Shown piece by piece: positions 8,035 through 16,197 of a DNA stretch of 25,832 nt. The notes beneath the pieces are model-generated. The model ran no database searches. It saw nothing but the letters and a program-made list of their open reading frames with translations, and was not told where the DNA came from. Within the stretch, counting starts at the first letter, position 1; each line of letters opens with the position of its first letter. Made by a program: the position numbers and the translations under genes. The stretch covers positions 1-25,832 of the forward strand of contig JBBQWX010000048.1 in NCBI GenBank assembly GCA_038210185.1, read 5' to 3'. This stretch comes from Fodinibacter sp038210185 (GTDB lineage Bacteria; Actinomycetota; Actinomycetes; Actinomycetales; Dermatophilaceae).

Positions 8035-8247
8035 TCAATCGGCCCGAACGAACGTTGTGAAGCACTGCTTGCACTTGAGCAACCCCTGGCTGTTCCACTT
8101 GAGCCGTCCGGGGCACCCCGGCTGCGTACATGCACGACCCTCGCGATAGAGGTGGCCGGGCATCCTGATGCTGGGCCGTTGGTCCGGATTGAGGATCACG
8201 ACGGCAAACAGCACGCGAGCTAGAGCGCGACAGATTCGAAGTGCCAT
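8035..8247 (-). CDS. Small zinc-ribbon protein
   Basis: This 70-aa protein has CTQPGC followed by LKCKQC, i.e. C-X4-C plus C-X2-C with about 13 residues between the pairs, a typical zinc-ribbon arrangement. The first 20 residues (MALRICRALARVLFAVVIL) are hydrophobic and could anchor it in the membrane, which would fit co-transcription with the downstream membrane protein. The start ATG 8245-8247 is preceded by AAGGGG at suitable distance. The promoter should lie in the roughly 80 bases shared with the divergent pentapeptide gene. Confidence 0.65.
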   Translation of the reverse strand: MALRICRALARVLFAVVILNPDQRPSIRMPGHLYREGRACTQPGCPGRLKWNSQGLLKCKQCFTTFVRAD

Positions 8248-8325
8248 GTACTACCACCCCTTCGCGCCGACCGGACCAATTATGGGTGTGTCGCACCCGA
8301 GAAGATAGGCCCACCTGCGATTAGG

Positions 8326-8823
8326 TTGGACGATCCTCACATCGGAGGTGCTGCCATCAGACGACTCGCATCTCCATGGACGCTCGCCCTGGGGGCAATC
8401 CTGGCCATCGCGATCTCAGGAGCGCTCTGGCGCCCACAGGGGGCGTGGATTGCATTGGCAGCCGTCGCAGGGCTGGCGGTTGGGTACGTCATAGCCGTGC
8501 TGGACACTCCAGACAATGACGAGGTCGACAAGGGCCCGAGAGTCGAACAAGCCAACGGCACGGCGGCACCGGCAGTCACGGCAACCAGCCAACCAACCGT
8601 GGCCGCCAAGGCGCAAGCGGGAGTTGATTCCTCAGAGCCAGCATCAGGTTCTGACCACCAAATGGGGGGCATGGCTCAACTCGCCGGCGCCAACCTCAAC
8701 GGGGCGCGCTTGCGAGGAGCCAACCTTCGTGGCCTCGATCTGCGTGGCGCCGACCTCCGGAATGCGGACCTCAGCGGCGCAGATCTATCCAACGCGCAAC
8801 TCGGAGATTGCATCGACAATTGA
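8326..8823 (+). CDS. Membrane-anchored pentapeptide-repeat protein
   Basis: This protein is 165 aa from TTG 8326. Two hydrophobic helices lie at about residues 18-32 and 38-58, then a Ser/Ala/Pro/Thr-rich linker (about 65-115), then about nine pentapeptide repeats of the A(N/D)LxG type (ANLNGARLRGANLRG, then LDLRGADLRNADLSGADLSNAQL). Pentapeptide repeats form a right-handed quadrilateral beta-helix, usually a protein-interaction or DNA-mimic surface. A strong GGAGG (8344-8348) lies seven bases upstream of an in-frame ATC at 8356, so initiation may be at ATC, giving 155 aa. The gene ends just before repeat site 5. Confidence 0.8.
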   Translation: MDDPHIGGAAIRRLASPWTLALGAILAIAISGALWRPQGAWIALAAVAGLAVGYVIAVLDTPDNDEVDKGPRVEQANGTAAPAVTATSQPTVAAKAQAGVDSSEPASGSDHQMGGMAQLAGANLNGARLRGANLRGLDLRGADLRNADLSGADLSNAQLGDCIDN

Positions 8824-8865
8824 CACGATTGGCCACGTCGACCGCAGCGACCTACAAGGTCGGCT

Positions 8866-8882
8866 GGCGGCGCTATGACGCG
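8866..8882 (+). repeat. Dispersed attC-like element, site 5 (right arm)
   Basis: GGCGGCGCTATGACGCG differs from the consensus only at the last base. No complementary consensus arm is clear, but a local structure exists: CGACCT-ACA-AGGTCG immediately upstream, enclosed by ACGTCG and CGACGT. The site lies 43 bases after the stop of the pentapeptide gene. Confidence 0.65.
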
Positions 8883-9053
8883 ACGTCCACATGATGGCGC
8901 GGCGTGCAGGTGGCCCTGTCCAAGTAGCCGGTCGCTCACTCAGGCGCGCCATGGGGTTCCCACGTTGCACCCGGGCGCGGCACACTATCGGGAACGGCAA
9001 CGGCCCGCGGCGCAGAACGCCCGGCTTTCGCCGAACGGACGGGGGATGCAGCA

Positions 9054-11042
9054 ATGGCCGTCGTATTCACCGCGACACCGAACCCGGTCCTCTTCACCCA
9101 GGCGCAGGTCGCGGGCAAGGCACGCAAGACCGTGAGCCTCTCTTGGGGCACCGGCAACCCTGCAGTTTCGGCCAGTGTCTACCGTTCGGCGAACGCTGCT
9201 GCGGAGTCGGTGCTGCCCGGCGCCGCGAACAAGGCCGCCAGCACTGGAACGGTCACTAACGATCTCGGCTTCTCCGACACGGTCGTCTACACGCTGCGCG
9301 ACACCGCGAAGCGGTCCCTGGCCCAGGTGACGGTGCGCACCGCGTTGTCGATCCCTGCTCCACCGGTGCCGCCGTCGAGCCCGGCGCAGGATATCCGCGA
9401 GGTGCGAGTCGTCGCCCGCGGCGACGTCATCTGGCTGCGCTTCGGCACCGGCCTGCCCAGCTCACCGTGGGTCGAGCTGATCGACGCGTCGACGAACGCG
9501 CTGGCCGGCTACTGGGCGCGCCCGGGCATCGGCACCACGCACTCGATGATGTTCGACGGCATCGGTTCACCGCTGCGCCAAGGACACGAGTACCGATTCC
9601 GGATCGTCGCCGAGCGCAGCGCCACGGTCGATCCGCGCACCAACCCCCAGCTCAGCGGTCGCATCGTCACGGGCACCCGCCGCGCCGTCGTCCGCTTCGG
9701 CGGCGCCTCCCTTGCGCCGCGCGGTCAGGGGATGTTCCTCGGCTTCCCCTACTCGTTCTACGCGGCGGCAGGCGATGTCGACGCGTGGACCGTGGGGGGT
9801 CATCGCACGCTGGCCGACCCGATGCCCGCGGGCGGCTCGATCATCTTCGACCAGGAGATTGCCATCGAGCAGGCCGGGCGCACGCTCTGGGCGTCGCTGA
9901 CCGTGCAGCACATCAACTCCGGCTCTTGGTGGGAGTGGACCCCTTTCGCCACCGATGTCACGCAGGAACCGCGCACGCCACCCCCTCAGGGCATCTCGGG
10001 CTGGTCGAGCGAGAGTGAGGACGTGCAGCGGGCGGTGATCTACCTCCAATGCCACCCGAGCCTACAGACCGGGCCCGACCCGGGTCCGGTGCTCCCGCTG
10101 GCCGAGTCGCACACGTACACGCTCGGTAACCCGAACGCGTTCCAGGCCTACGAAACAGCCCTGTTCGTCGATATCACGCTCACCGATGGGGACTGGAACT
10201 TCGACGGCTGGAGCCCCCACGACATGCGCTTCTACCGTTTCACCCGTGCTGTCGTCACCCAACTGCGGCCCGGCCTCGTCGCCGCTCTAGGTGGCAGTCG
10301 AGCTGAGTCGACGACCCTCGCGCTCGCCCCGAGCGGCCACCTCGCAGTGACCCGCCAAAGGAAGGCCCAGGCAGCGCACTCGGTGGCTACGACCTCCGCC
10401 CAGCTCGTGCCCGGCACGATTCGCGCGGCCGCAGCGATCAGCGCAGACGACGGCAGCGGGCATGTCGCCGGCATCGACGACAGCGGCCGCGTGTACTGGA
10501 CGAGCCTCGCCGACACCGACCCGACGTGGACCGACCTGGGACTTGAGGAGGCCACCGAGGTCACGCTGGCGGCGGGTGCCGATGCCGTGCACGTACTCGC
10601 GATCACTGCCGACGGCCGGCTGCGCCATGCCGTCGCGGGCGCCGGTGCGCAGTGGTCCGAGCTCGGCGACGGGGTGCGCTCCTGCGCCACGATCGGGTCC
10701 GACGGCGCCGCGCCCGCGGTCGTCGCAGTCTTCACCGACGGCGCGGTGCGCCATCGCGGCCTCAGCGCAGACGGCGAGGACGCCTGGACCGAACTCGGGA
10801 CGACCGCGCCCGGCGAGGTGGCGGTGGCCCGTCACGACGACGGGTCGCTGAGCGTGCTCGTGCTCGCCGACGACGGGCCCGTCGCCTTACTCGGGTGGCC
10901 GCGGTACCCGCATCCCGACGCCGCTCTCACGTGGGAGCGGCTCGGCGACTACGCCGACCTTGCTCGCGGGGCGGCCGCCGCCTACACCAGCGAGCCCGAA
11001 CTCGGCCTGCCCTCGCAGATCGAGGCCGACCGCGGCCGTTGA
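9054..11042 (+). CDS. Multidomain protein: beta-sandwich N-terminus and PLL-like beta-propeller C-terminus
   Basis: This 662-aa protein starts at ATG 9054 with GGGGG eight bases upstream. Residues 1-95 look like an Ig-like beta sandwich (SLSWGTGNPAVSASVYRS, TVVYTLRDT), residues about 105-205 like a fibronectin-III-type domain (VELIDASTNALAGYW, YRFRIVAERS), followed by a Trp-rich region to about 420. From about 425 there are at least four repeats of about 45 residues of the type GR(V/L)YW...WT(D/E)LG, as in tectonin- or PLL-type bladed lectins. No signal peptide is visible. Likely role: carbohydrate or surface binding, perhaps as a secreted or particle-displayed adhesin. It is the sole gene between sites 5 and 6. 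Confidence 0.8.
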   Translation: MAVVFTATPNPVLFTQAQVAGKARKTVSLSWGTGNPAVSASVYRSANAAAESVLPGAANKAASTGTVTNDLGFSDTVVYTLRDTAKRSLAQVTVRTALSIPAPPVPPSSPAQDIREVRVVARGDVIWLRFGTGLPSSPWVELIDASTNALAGYWARPGIGTTHSMMFDGIGSPLRQGHEYRFRIVAERSATVDPRTNPQLSGRIVTGTRRAVVRFGGASLAPRGQGMFLGFPYSFYAAAGDVDAWTVGGHRTLADPMPAGGSIIFDQEIAIEQAGRTLWASLTVQHINSGSWWEWTPFATDVTQEPRTPPPQGISGWSSESEDVQRAVIYLQCHPSLQTGPDPGPVLPLAESHTYTLGNPNAFQAYETALFVDITLTDGDWNFDGWSPHDMRFYRFTRAVVTQLRPGLVAALGGSRAESTTLALAPSGHLAVTRQRKAQAAHSVATTSAQLVPGTIRAAAAISADDGSGHVAGIDDSGRVYWTSLADTDPTWTDLGLEEATEVTLAAGADAVHVLAITADGRLRHAVAGAGAQWSELGDGVRSCATIGSDGAAPAVVAVFTDGAVRHRGLSADGEDAWTELGTTAPGEVAVARHDDGSLSVLVLADDGPVALLGWPRYPHPDAALTWERLGDYADLARGAAAAYTSEPELGLPSQIEADRGR

Positions 11043-11868
11043 GCCAAGACGCACTCAGCCCGCCCGTTCCACACCTCCTGGATTGGCCACCCAGTTCCGA
11101 GGACGCTTGGAGGCGCCACCGGATTCCGCTGGCGTGTGACGATGTCGCCGATACTTCCTGTCAGATCTACCTGGTCGTGAAAGGTGGTATCCGGGTCCGA
11201 TAGCGTGCGAGCGGGGCAGCGCTTCAGCCGGCAAAGTCGGATGGGATCGGACTCACAGACCCGCCTAGCCGGCAACTCCTGACGGCCTGCCGCTTGGCGG
11301 CGGTGTGACGCAAATCAAGACGGTGCCGCTGACCACTCAGAGGTAACGTTAGGTCCACGCCAACTCGACGTGCACATGTCCAAATACCTACCAACCACGG
11401 GCTCTTGAGCGACAAGAACGGCCCGGTCGAGGGGCTCGTTCGCCGCCCTTGCTGATCTTGTCGACGGCGGCCTACCGTCGGCATGCCGGTACAACGCGTG
11501 GTGGGCCACCGACGTCACTCACGTGCAATGCAGGTCGTGGATTTCTGCCGGGTTCCGCGCCCAGCCCGACCTGCCAGCCCTCAGAGTGCGCTTCGTTCCC
11601 AACTGAGTGCGCGCCGGACCCTGTCCTGCAGGCACGCACCGCGACCAAAGCGCCTCGCGGCACGAGGCCGGAATCACGAAGCAGGCGGGCGCTCGAAAGG
11701 TATGCGCCGGTTTCGTGCCGTGACCGATACAGATCGCCTTTGGCGTCCGTTAGTAGCAGCGCCTCGCCGCCTCGATCCATGCGTAAAGCACTTCCCTCAG
11801 CCCCTCTGCACATGCATGCTGGAAGCCTAAGTAGGGCGCACCGACTGGAAGTACCTCTGGAGGTCAGC
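11043..11868. other. Long non-coding interval with repeat site 6
   Basis: More than 800 bases separate the lectin-like and 842-aa genes. Apart from site 6 (11253-11312) and a weaker arm pair (GACGCACTCAGCCCGCC near 11046 and GGCGTGTGACG near 11128), no gene is convincing. The reading frame of the downstream gene stays open back to 11449, but this extension has poor codon usage and no Shine-Dalgarno, whereas ATG 11869 has one. Confidence 0.5.
11253..11312 (+). repeat. Dispersed attC-like palindrome, site 6
   Basis: The right arm GGCGGCGGTGTGACGCA (11296-11312) matches the consensus. The left arm TCACAGACCCGCC (11253-11265) pairs with GGCGGCGGTGTGA at 10 of 13 positions, as TCACA/TGTGA and CCGCC/GGCGG around a 3-base internal loop. 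The left arm carries TCACA rather than TCATA, matching the TGTGA variant of the right arm. A short GCCGC-TTG-GCGGC hairpin overlaps the right arm. Confidence 0.65.
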
Positions 11869-14397
11869 ATGTCGTTCGTCGTCAAGGTCGGCGGGAGCCT
11901 CTATCTCGACGAGAGCGGGAAGCTGACCACAGGTCCGGCCGACGATGTACAGGTCTACTTGCCGCCCCAAGGCATCCACTTCGAGGCCAAGAAGTTGGAG
12001 GATGCGTTCAAAGAGCTCGGGGGTCTGCTTCCATCCTCGGCTGAGGACATCGAGGCCTGGGTCGGGTATGGCGCATCCCGGGAGCTGGTGACCCTACTGA
12101 GTTCGGTCGCGGGCCTCGCCAAGATCGCGGCGACGGCGGTCTCGGTTTATGTTTGGGCGGTCGGCGTGATGTTGTCGATCATGAGCATGCTCATGGAGGA
12201 CGACGGTTTGAGCCCGGAGCTCGCGAAGGTTCTCTACAGCCTGAAGGGCCAGGTGACCGGACTCGAGCAGATCGCCCGAGCCTCGGACATGGTCGATATG
12301 CACGCCAACCTGGACGGCCGAATCGACGTCGTTGACGGGCTGCTGCGCCGCCTGTCGGTGGAGAAGCCCACAGGCGCAGCCAGGGCGGCGATCTTCGCGG
12401 AAATGAGGCACGTCGTCGACGAGGTCGCCGTGCCGCTGTCACGCATCCGTGACCAAGAGTGGGCGGCAACCTACGACGCTGACTCAAATAAGGGCCGCGG
12501 CTTCCTTGCCGGGCTCCTGGTTTTTCAGCGCTCGGACGGCACGGTCCCTGCGGTCCCGATGGCCCCGCCCACAGTCACCCGCTTCGACTACCGGTTCGGT
12601 GTCCCGATGCTGCTATTCACCGCCACCACATACACGACCCTCGCGAGGGTCGCCATGCCGTGGTTTCGGTCGTCGGGCAGCTACGTCAGCCAGCTGCGCA
12701 AGACAGCCGACGCGATCGACCGATTCGTGGTTCGGATGCAAGACGAGTGCCTGGCCCGCACGCTGTACAGCTCAGACAACCCGCCGATGCTCTTGCAGCA
12801 GCGCCTCTGGCCCGTGTTCGAGATCCCGATGGGCGGCGGGCCCAAGGCGTGGAATACGTATCACGCGTACGCCGTCGGAGCCTTTGACCTCGTCCGCTAC
12901 GACGACAAGTTCCTGATGGACTGCTTTGCCCGCCAGTTCGCAGCTGGGGAGGAGATCGGCCCACGCGGCCTGTTCAACTACCATTGGTGGCCTCCGGAGA
13001 ACTCCGACGACGATGTCGTTGCTGCTGCCGCGAACGCGAAGTCGGCCGACGATTATGCCCGGCTCCAGATGGTGAGCGGGATGCTGCATCTCGTGCACAT
13101 GGCGGCGACGTTGCGCTTCCTTTCGACCCCGCCCGACCGCAGCCAGACCGTCGACGGCTCGGCCCGCGACAGCCGTGCGCTCATCAATAGCGCATCGACA
13201 ACCGCCACCAGCCCTTCGGTCTTGCCGAAGGGGGTGATCGAGTCGCCGGCGACTCGCAAGCGCTACGCGGCCGCCGCGGTTGCGCGGATCCGGACCCAGG
13301 AGCCCGGATACGTGCCGTCCTTCCGCTACCGAGTCGTCCTGCGTACTTTGCGTTCCAGCTTCGGATCTGAGGGTTGGCGCCACCTTGACTATGTGGGTGA
13401 CGTCTGGCGTCCGGGCTACGAGTCGACGCAGGCGGAGCCAAGGGTGAAACGTCTGCGAACAGAGTTTTTCGGGAGCTCGGTATTATCCGAGGTGGTGCTT
13501 TACGAGGGCATCGCCCCGACAGTGCCCGTGCACCTTGCCGGCGAGCGCACGATCAACGCCTCAACGTTCGATTGGTACTTGCCCGTCGGCCGCGGCCCCG
13601 AGTTGTCCGACACGATGGCGTACGCGGATCAGATGCCACTGCGGATCCTTGGCGCCGTCGACGGTACCGCCGTCGCGACGGGGGGAGTCTCGCCCTACCT
13701 GCTGGGCGGGGCAGCAACCTCGCGCGAACTCGCCGATACATCGCCGCTAGCGGGACATCTGGCTCCCGCTTCCCCGCCCGAACCGCCGACGCGCGGAATG
13801 ACTCTTCGCGCGCCATCTCTCAGCGACGTCGTCGATGTGGACGCGGCCAGCGCTTTCGCCGAACGTGCCCTAGACGCAGCAGAGCGCCGCCACGTGGCCG
13901 AGGAGCACGTGCAGCTCGCGTGGGAGCTGGACTGGGCCGACGGCCGGTTGGATGTACGCCTGCGCGGACACCCCGACAACCGGCCCTTCCAGGTGTATGT
14001 CGTGGTGGAAGAGGTCGTATTCTCCGGCGATGTCATCGACGCGGACCTGAAGGACGCTTCGGACGACGTGCGACTCACGGAGCGCCTTCAAACCGCCTTC
14101 CTGACAGAGATCGTCAACGAGGTCATCGAAGTACCCCATTCGTTCTTCACCGCCGAGCATCGCGCCTTAGTCGAAGCGGCAAAGCGCTGGCGAGAGTTCC
14201 TGAGCCTGTACGCGGAGGACCGTCCCATCGGGCCAAGCGATCCCATCGAGCAGCACGAGCGGGAGATGCGGGAGCTGGCGAAGGCCTCCCAAAGTACAGC
14301 CACCCTGGCCGAGACGGTTGCGGCGCACGCAGCGTTCGCAGAGCGGACTGCCCCGGCCCTCTGGTCCTTGGTGACGGAGGCCACAGGGAACGGATAG
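11869..14397 (+). CDS. 842-aa orphan protein with N-terminal hydrophobic helical domain
   Basis: The start ATG 11869 is preceded by CTGGAGG at ideal spacing. The first 35 residues are a small beta-rich segment (FVVKVGGSLYLDESGKL). A strongly hydrophobic stretch at about residues 73-108 (SSVAGLAKIAATAVSVYVWA, then VGVMLSIMSMLM) is followed by amphipathic helices to about 200. This resembles alpha-helical pore-forming toxins in outline only. Residues 200-470 contain aromatic-rich motifs (FDYRFGVPMLLF, MPWFRSSGSYVSQLR, YHWWPPENSDDD). After a Pro/Ser-rich region (about 620-660) there is a charged, probably beta-then-helical C-terminus. No family is recognised. It is the only gene between sites 6 and 7. 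Confidence 0.8.
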   Translation: MSFVVKVGGSLYLDESGKLTTGPADDVQVYLPPQGIHFEAKKLEDAFKELGGLLPSSAEDIEAWVGYGASRELVTLLSSVAGLAKIAATAVSVYVWAVGVMLSIMSMLMEDDGLSPELAKVLYSLKGQVTGLEQIARASDMVDMHANLDGRIDVVDGLLRRLSVEKPTGAARAAIFAEMRHVVDEVAVPLSRIRDQEWAATYDADSNKGRGFLAGLLVFQRSDGTVPAVPMAPPTVTRFDYRFGVPMLLFTATTYTTLARVAMPWFRSSGSYVSQLRKTADAIDRFVVRMQDECLARTLYSSDNPPMLLQQRLWPVFEIPMGGGPKAWNTYHAYAVGAFDLVRYDDKFLMDCFARQFAAGEEIGPRGLFNYHWWPPENSDDDVVAAAANAKSADDYARLQMVSGMLHLVHMAATLRFLSTPPDRSQTVDGSARDSRALINSASTTATSPSVLPKGVIESPATRKRYAAAAVARIRTQEPGYVPSFRYRVVLRTLRSSFGSEGWRHLDYVGDVWRPGYESTQAEPRVKRLRTEFFGSSVLSEVVLYEGIAPTVPVHLAGERTINASTFDWYLPVGRGPELSDTMAYADQMPLRILGAVDGTAVATGGVSPYLLGGAATSRELADTSPLAGHLAPASPPEPPTRGMTLRAPSLSDVVDVDAASAFAERALDAAERRHVAEEHVQLAWELDWADGRLDVRLRGHPDNRPFQVYVVVEEVVFSGDVIDADLKDASDDVRLTERLQTAFLTEIVNEVIEVPHSFFTAEHRALVEAAKRWREFLSLYAEDRPIGPSDPIEQHEREMRELAKASQSTATLAETVAAHAAFAERTAPALWSLVTEATGNG

Positions 14398-15008
14398 CCC
14401 AGTTCGACACCGCCGGGGGGTGCTCGGGTCCTGTCGGGGCCCCGGTCACGTGCCACACCAGCGCCAACTTAGTGCACCGCCGGAATGGAGGGACTCAGCG
14501 TCGATTCGTCGCCCGAATGGCGTGGCTGCCGTCCCGAGGGGGCGATGCCTTCGAGGTGCTCGACGGTGCGGCGCAGTTCGCTCGTGGACAGCGAACTGTG
14601 TACTGCGTACCTCCGGACCGGGGGCCGTGTCGTCGAAGGGGCGACCAAGAGGGCAGGCTCCTTCTCTTCCGCCGTGGCTGGGCCGATCGTTCCCCTGGAA
14701 CGGCAGAATGAGGTCGTGAACGAAGCGCTCGCGTGGGACGACTCTTTGAGAGCCGACTCATGCCGTCGTCTACTAGATCGTTTGAGACGTTGCTGCTTCA
14801 CAGCGGGTAAATCCCACAATCGGCGCAACCGCCGGACATGCGGCGGTTAGACGCATGTCGCTGAGCCTCAGGCCGATGGGCTTGGACCACCTGTGATCGG
14901 GGAGGCTGTCCCGCCACGCGGCGGTCAGTCGCGCTGACAGGTAGCCGGAGCGCACCCCCGTGCCTACAGTGGATGTGTCGCTGGCTCTCTCCAGATTAGG
15001 AGCGCATC
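14398..15008. other. Intergenic region with repeat site 7 and possible gene remnant
   Basis: About 610 bases lie between the orphan and ABM-like genes. A 121-codon open frame (14485-14850) ends at the TAG inside the right arm of site 7. Its middle has reasonable codon bias (LERQNEVVNEALAWDDSL), but it lacks a Shine-Dalgarno and its last third has poor bias, so I treat it as a possible degraded gene at most. A second GC-rich arm-like palindrome (CCGCCACGCGGCGG with CAGTCGCG) lies at 14911-14935. Confidence 0.35.
14827..14855 (+). repeat. Dispersed attC-like hairpin, site 7
   Basis: The right arm TGCGGCGGTTAGACGCA (14839-14855) has two mismatches to the consensus and is the only copy with a canonical integron R' box, GTTAGAC. 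It forms a perfect 8-base hairpin with AACCGCCG (14827-14834), loop GACATG. A longer version may involve CATGC near 14759 and GCATG at 14853-14857. Confidence 0.65.
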
Positions 15009-15269
15009 ATGACTATCGTTCACGCGACAACGTTTCCCAAGGAAGCCCTGGACACGGTGGAAGCTGCGGCCAAGGCGGCGACCGCCGTCGACGGGGTCGT
15101 CGGGTACCGAATTCTGGGCGGCGGGGACACGATTACGCTGCACTTGGAAGTAGCCGATCACGCGACCTTTGACCGGATCGGGGAGCACGGCGAGGCGAGC
15201 AAGGCCTCGGCAGCTCTGTGGGAGAAATATCCCCCACAGAACCACCAGTTTCTACACGTGCTCTGCTGA
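15009..15269 (+). CDS. Small ABM-like dimeric alpha/beta-barrel protein
   Basis: This 86-aa protein starts at ATG 15009 with AGGAG about seven bases upstream. Its pattern (MTIVHATTFPKEAL, helix, VVGYRILGGGDTITLHLEV, helix, ALWEKYPPQNHQF) resembles the ferredoxin-like fold of antibiotic-biosynthesis-monooxygenase (ABM) and related stress-response small proteins, which dimerise into beta barrels. Such proteins may be haem-degrading or cofactor-free monooxygenases, but no catalytic residues can be assigned here. It is the only confident gene between sites 7 and 8. Confidence 0.7.
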   Translation: MTIVHATTFPKEALDTVEAAAKAATAVDGVVGYRILGGGDTITLHLEVADHATFDRIGEHGEASKASAALWEKYPPQNHQFLHVLC

Positions 15270-15581
15270 CCGGTTCCCTGCCCGAGCACGGTTCCGGATG
15301 TTCGTCGGTAGGGCTGTTAGCCGACAGCTTTCCGGACACGCTCGCTAAGAGCCCACCTCAGCTCGCCGTCGCCAATCCTCGTGATGGCGTGTCCACGGCC
15401 GGCTCGATCGCCGATTCAGCTGAGGAGTTTGCCGGCCACTGAAGCCCCACGACCAACGCTGCCAATCCGGCACCTACTTCGTCTACGCCCTTGGATTTCA
15501 CCTCGAAACAGTTGCCTTTGGTCGACTGGCGGCGCTGAGACACGCGTAGACCCGGTCCCCAATTGGCCTGCACGTCGCTCT
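15270..15581. other. Non-coding interval with repeat site 8
   Basis: About 310 bases between the ABM-like gene and the convergent 165-aa gene. It contains repeat site 8 at 15455-15544 and nothing else that I can support as a gene. Confidence 0.5.
15455..15544 (+). repeat. Dispersed attC-like palindrome, site 8
   Basis: The right arm GGCGGCGCTGAGACACG (15528-15544) has two mismatches at its end and is preceded by CGACT, as is the complement of the site 2 arm. The left arm AACGCTGCCAATC (15455-15467) pairs with GACTGGCGGCGCT at 10 of 13 positions, and two of the three mismatches permit G-T pairing. The outer part of the left arm is not recognisable. Confidence 0.55.
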
Positions 15582-16079
15582 TCAGGCACGCACTCTGAAC
15601 TCTTTGCGCTGGCGGCCGCGGCCATCGGTCCACTCGATAATGGCTCGAAAGTCACTGGTGGTCTCGTTGTCGGCGTCCCAGCGCACGGACCTAACCGAGC
15701 CACCCAGTGGCGGATCGGTGCCGCCCAAGTCCCGCCACTGCGAGGTGTCGGGTGCGCCAAGACCATCGTTGGCATCGACGAAGAAGGCATGGACGTCGAC
15801 CGCTTCATGCGGTCCGCGATTCACGACTCTCAGTGTCGGGCGAGAGTCAAGGCCGAAGGTGCGCTGAACATCCATGACGACATCGGCTGTCGCGGCGGCC
15901 AGATCGGCGCGGGCCCGGTCATCCCGCTCCTCTTCGCGGCGCTCCCGCTCGATGCGGACGGCCTCCTCGGACGCGGCGGCCTGGCGTCGTGCCTCCACGG
16001 CCTGGCTGCGGGCGTACCAAGCCGAGGCACACGCCACGAGCAGCGCCACCACAGAGACGAGGACTGTCGCGATGTCCAT
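15582..16079 (-). CDS. 165-aa membrane-anchored protein with coiled coil, function unknown
   Basis: The start ATG 16077-16079 is preceded by AGGA. Residues 1-20 (MDIATVLVSVVALLVACASA) form one membrane helix. Residues about 22-65 (ARSQAVEARRQAAASEEAVR, then IERERREEERDDRARAD) form a charged coiled coil. Residues 70-165 form a small beta-rich domain (RPTLRVVNRGPHEAVDVHAF, FRAIIEWTDGRGRQRKEFRV). This layout is common among uncharacterised bacterial proteins; no function can be stated. It is alone between sites 8 and 9 and is encoded opposite to the orientation of the repeats. Confidence 0.75.
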   Translation of the reverse strand: MDIATVLVSVVALLVACASAWYARSQAVEARRQAAASEEAVRIERERREEERDDRARADLAAATADVVMDVQRTFGLDSRPTLRVVNRGPHEAVDVHAFFVDANDGLGAPDTSQWRDLGGTDPPLGGSVRSVRWDADNETTSDFRAIIEWTDGRGRQRKEFRVRA

Positions 16080-16081
16080 GG

Positions 16082-16158
16082 GCGCATCCTGCCGCTCAAC
16101 TACACACGCGCGCACCCATTCACAGGACGACCTCCTCCACTGGCGGCGAAAGGACGCA
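16082..16158 (+). repeat. Dispersed attC-like palindrome, site 9 (covarying arms)
   Basis: The right arm GGCGGCGAAAGGACGCA (16142-16158) keeps both ends of the consensus but has AAAG in the centre. The left arm has changed to match: GCG (16082-16084) pairs with CGC (16155-16157), TCCT (16087-16090) with AGGA (16151-16154), and GCCGC (16091-16095) with GCGGC (16143-16147). The compensating change is good evidence that pairing matters. Confidence 0.65.
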
Positions 16159-16197
16159 TCTTGTCGCGCAGCCCCGGAGGTCGGCCCGGTTCGAACG

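Noticed and set aside
11340..11352. AACGTTAGGT, which contains a canonical integron R' box (GTTAGGT)
   Set aside because: No complementary ACCTAAC box or surrounding palindrome was found at a suitable distance; a seven-base degenerate box is expected by chance in this length.
11449..11868. N-terminal extension of the 842-aa protein by 140 residues
   Set aside because: Codon usage is poor, no Shine-Dalgarno precedes it, and ATG 11869 has CTGGAGG at ideal spacing.
14485..14850. 121-aa open frame ending inside repeat site 7
   Set aside because: The position of the stop is attractive for a cassette gene, but there is no Shine-Dalgarno, the last third has poor codon bias and no domain is recognisable; kept only as a possible remnant.
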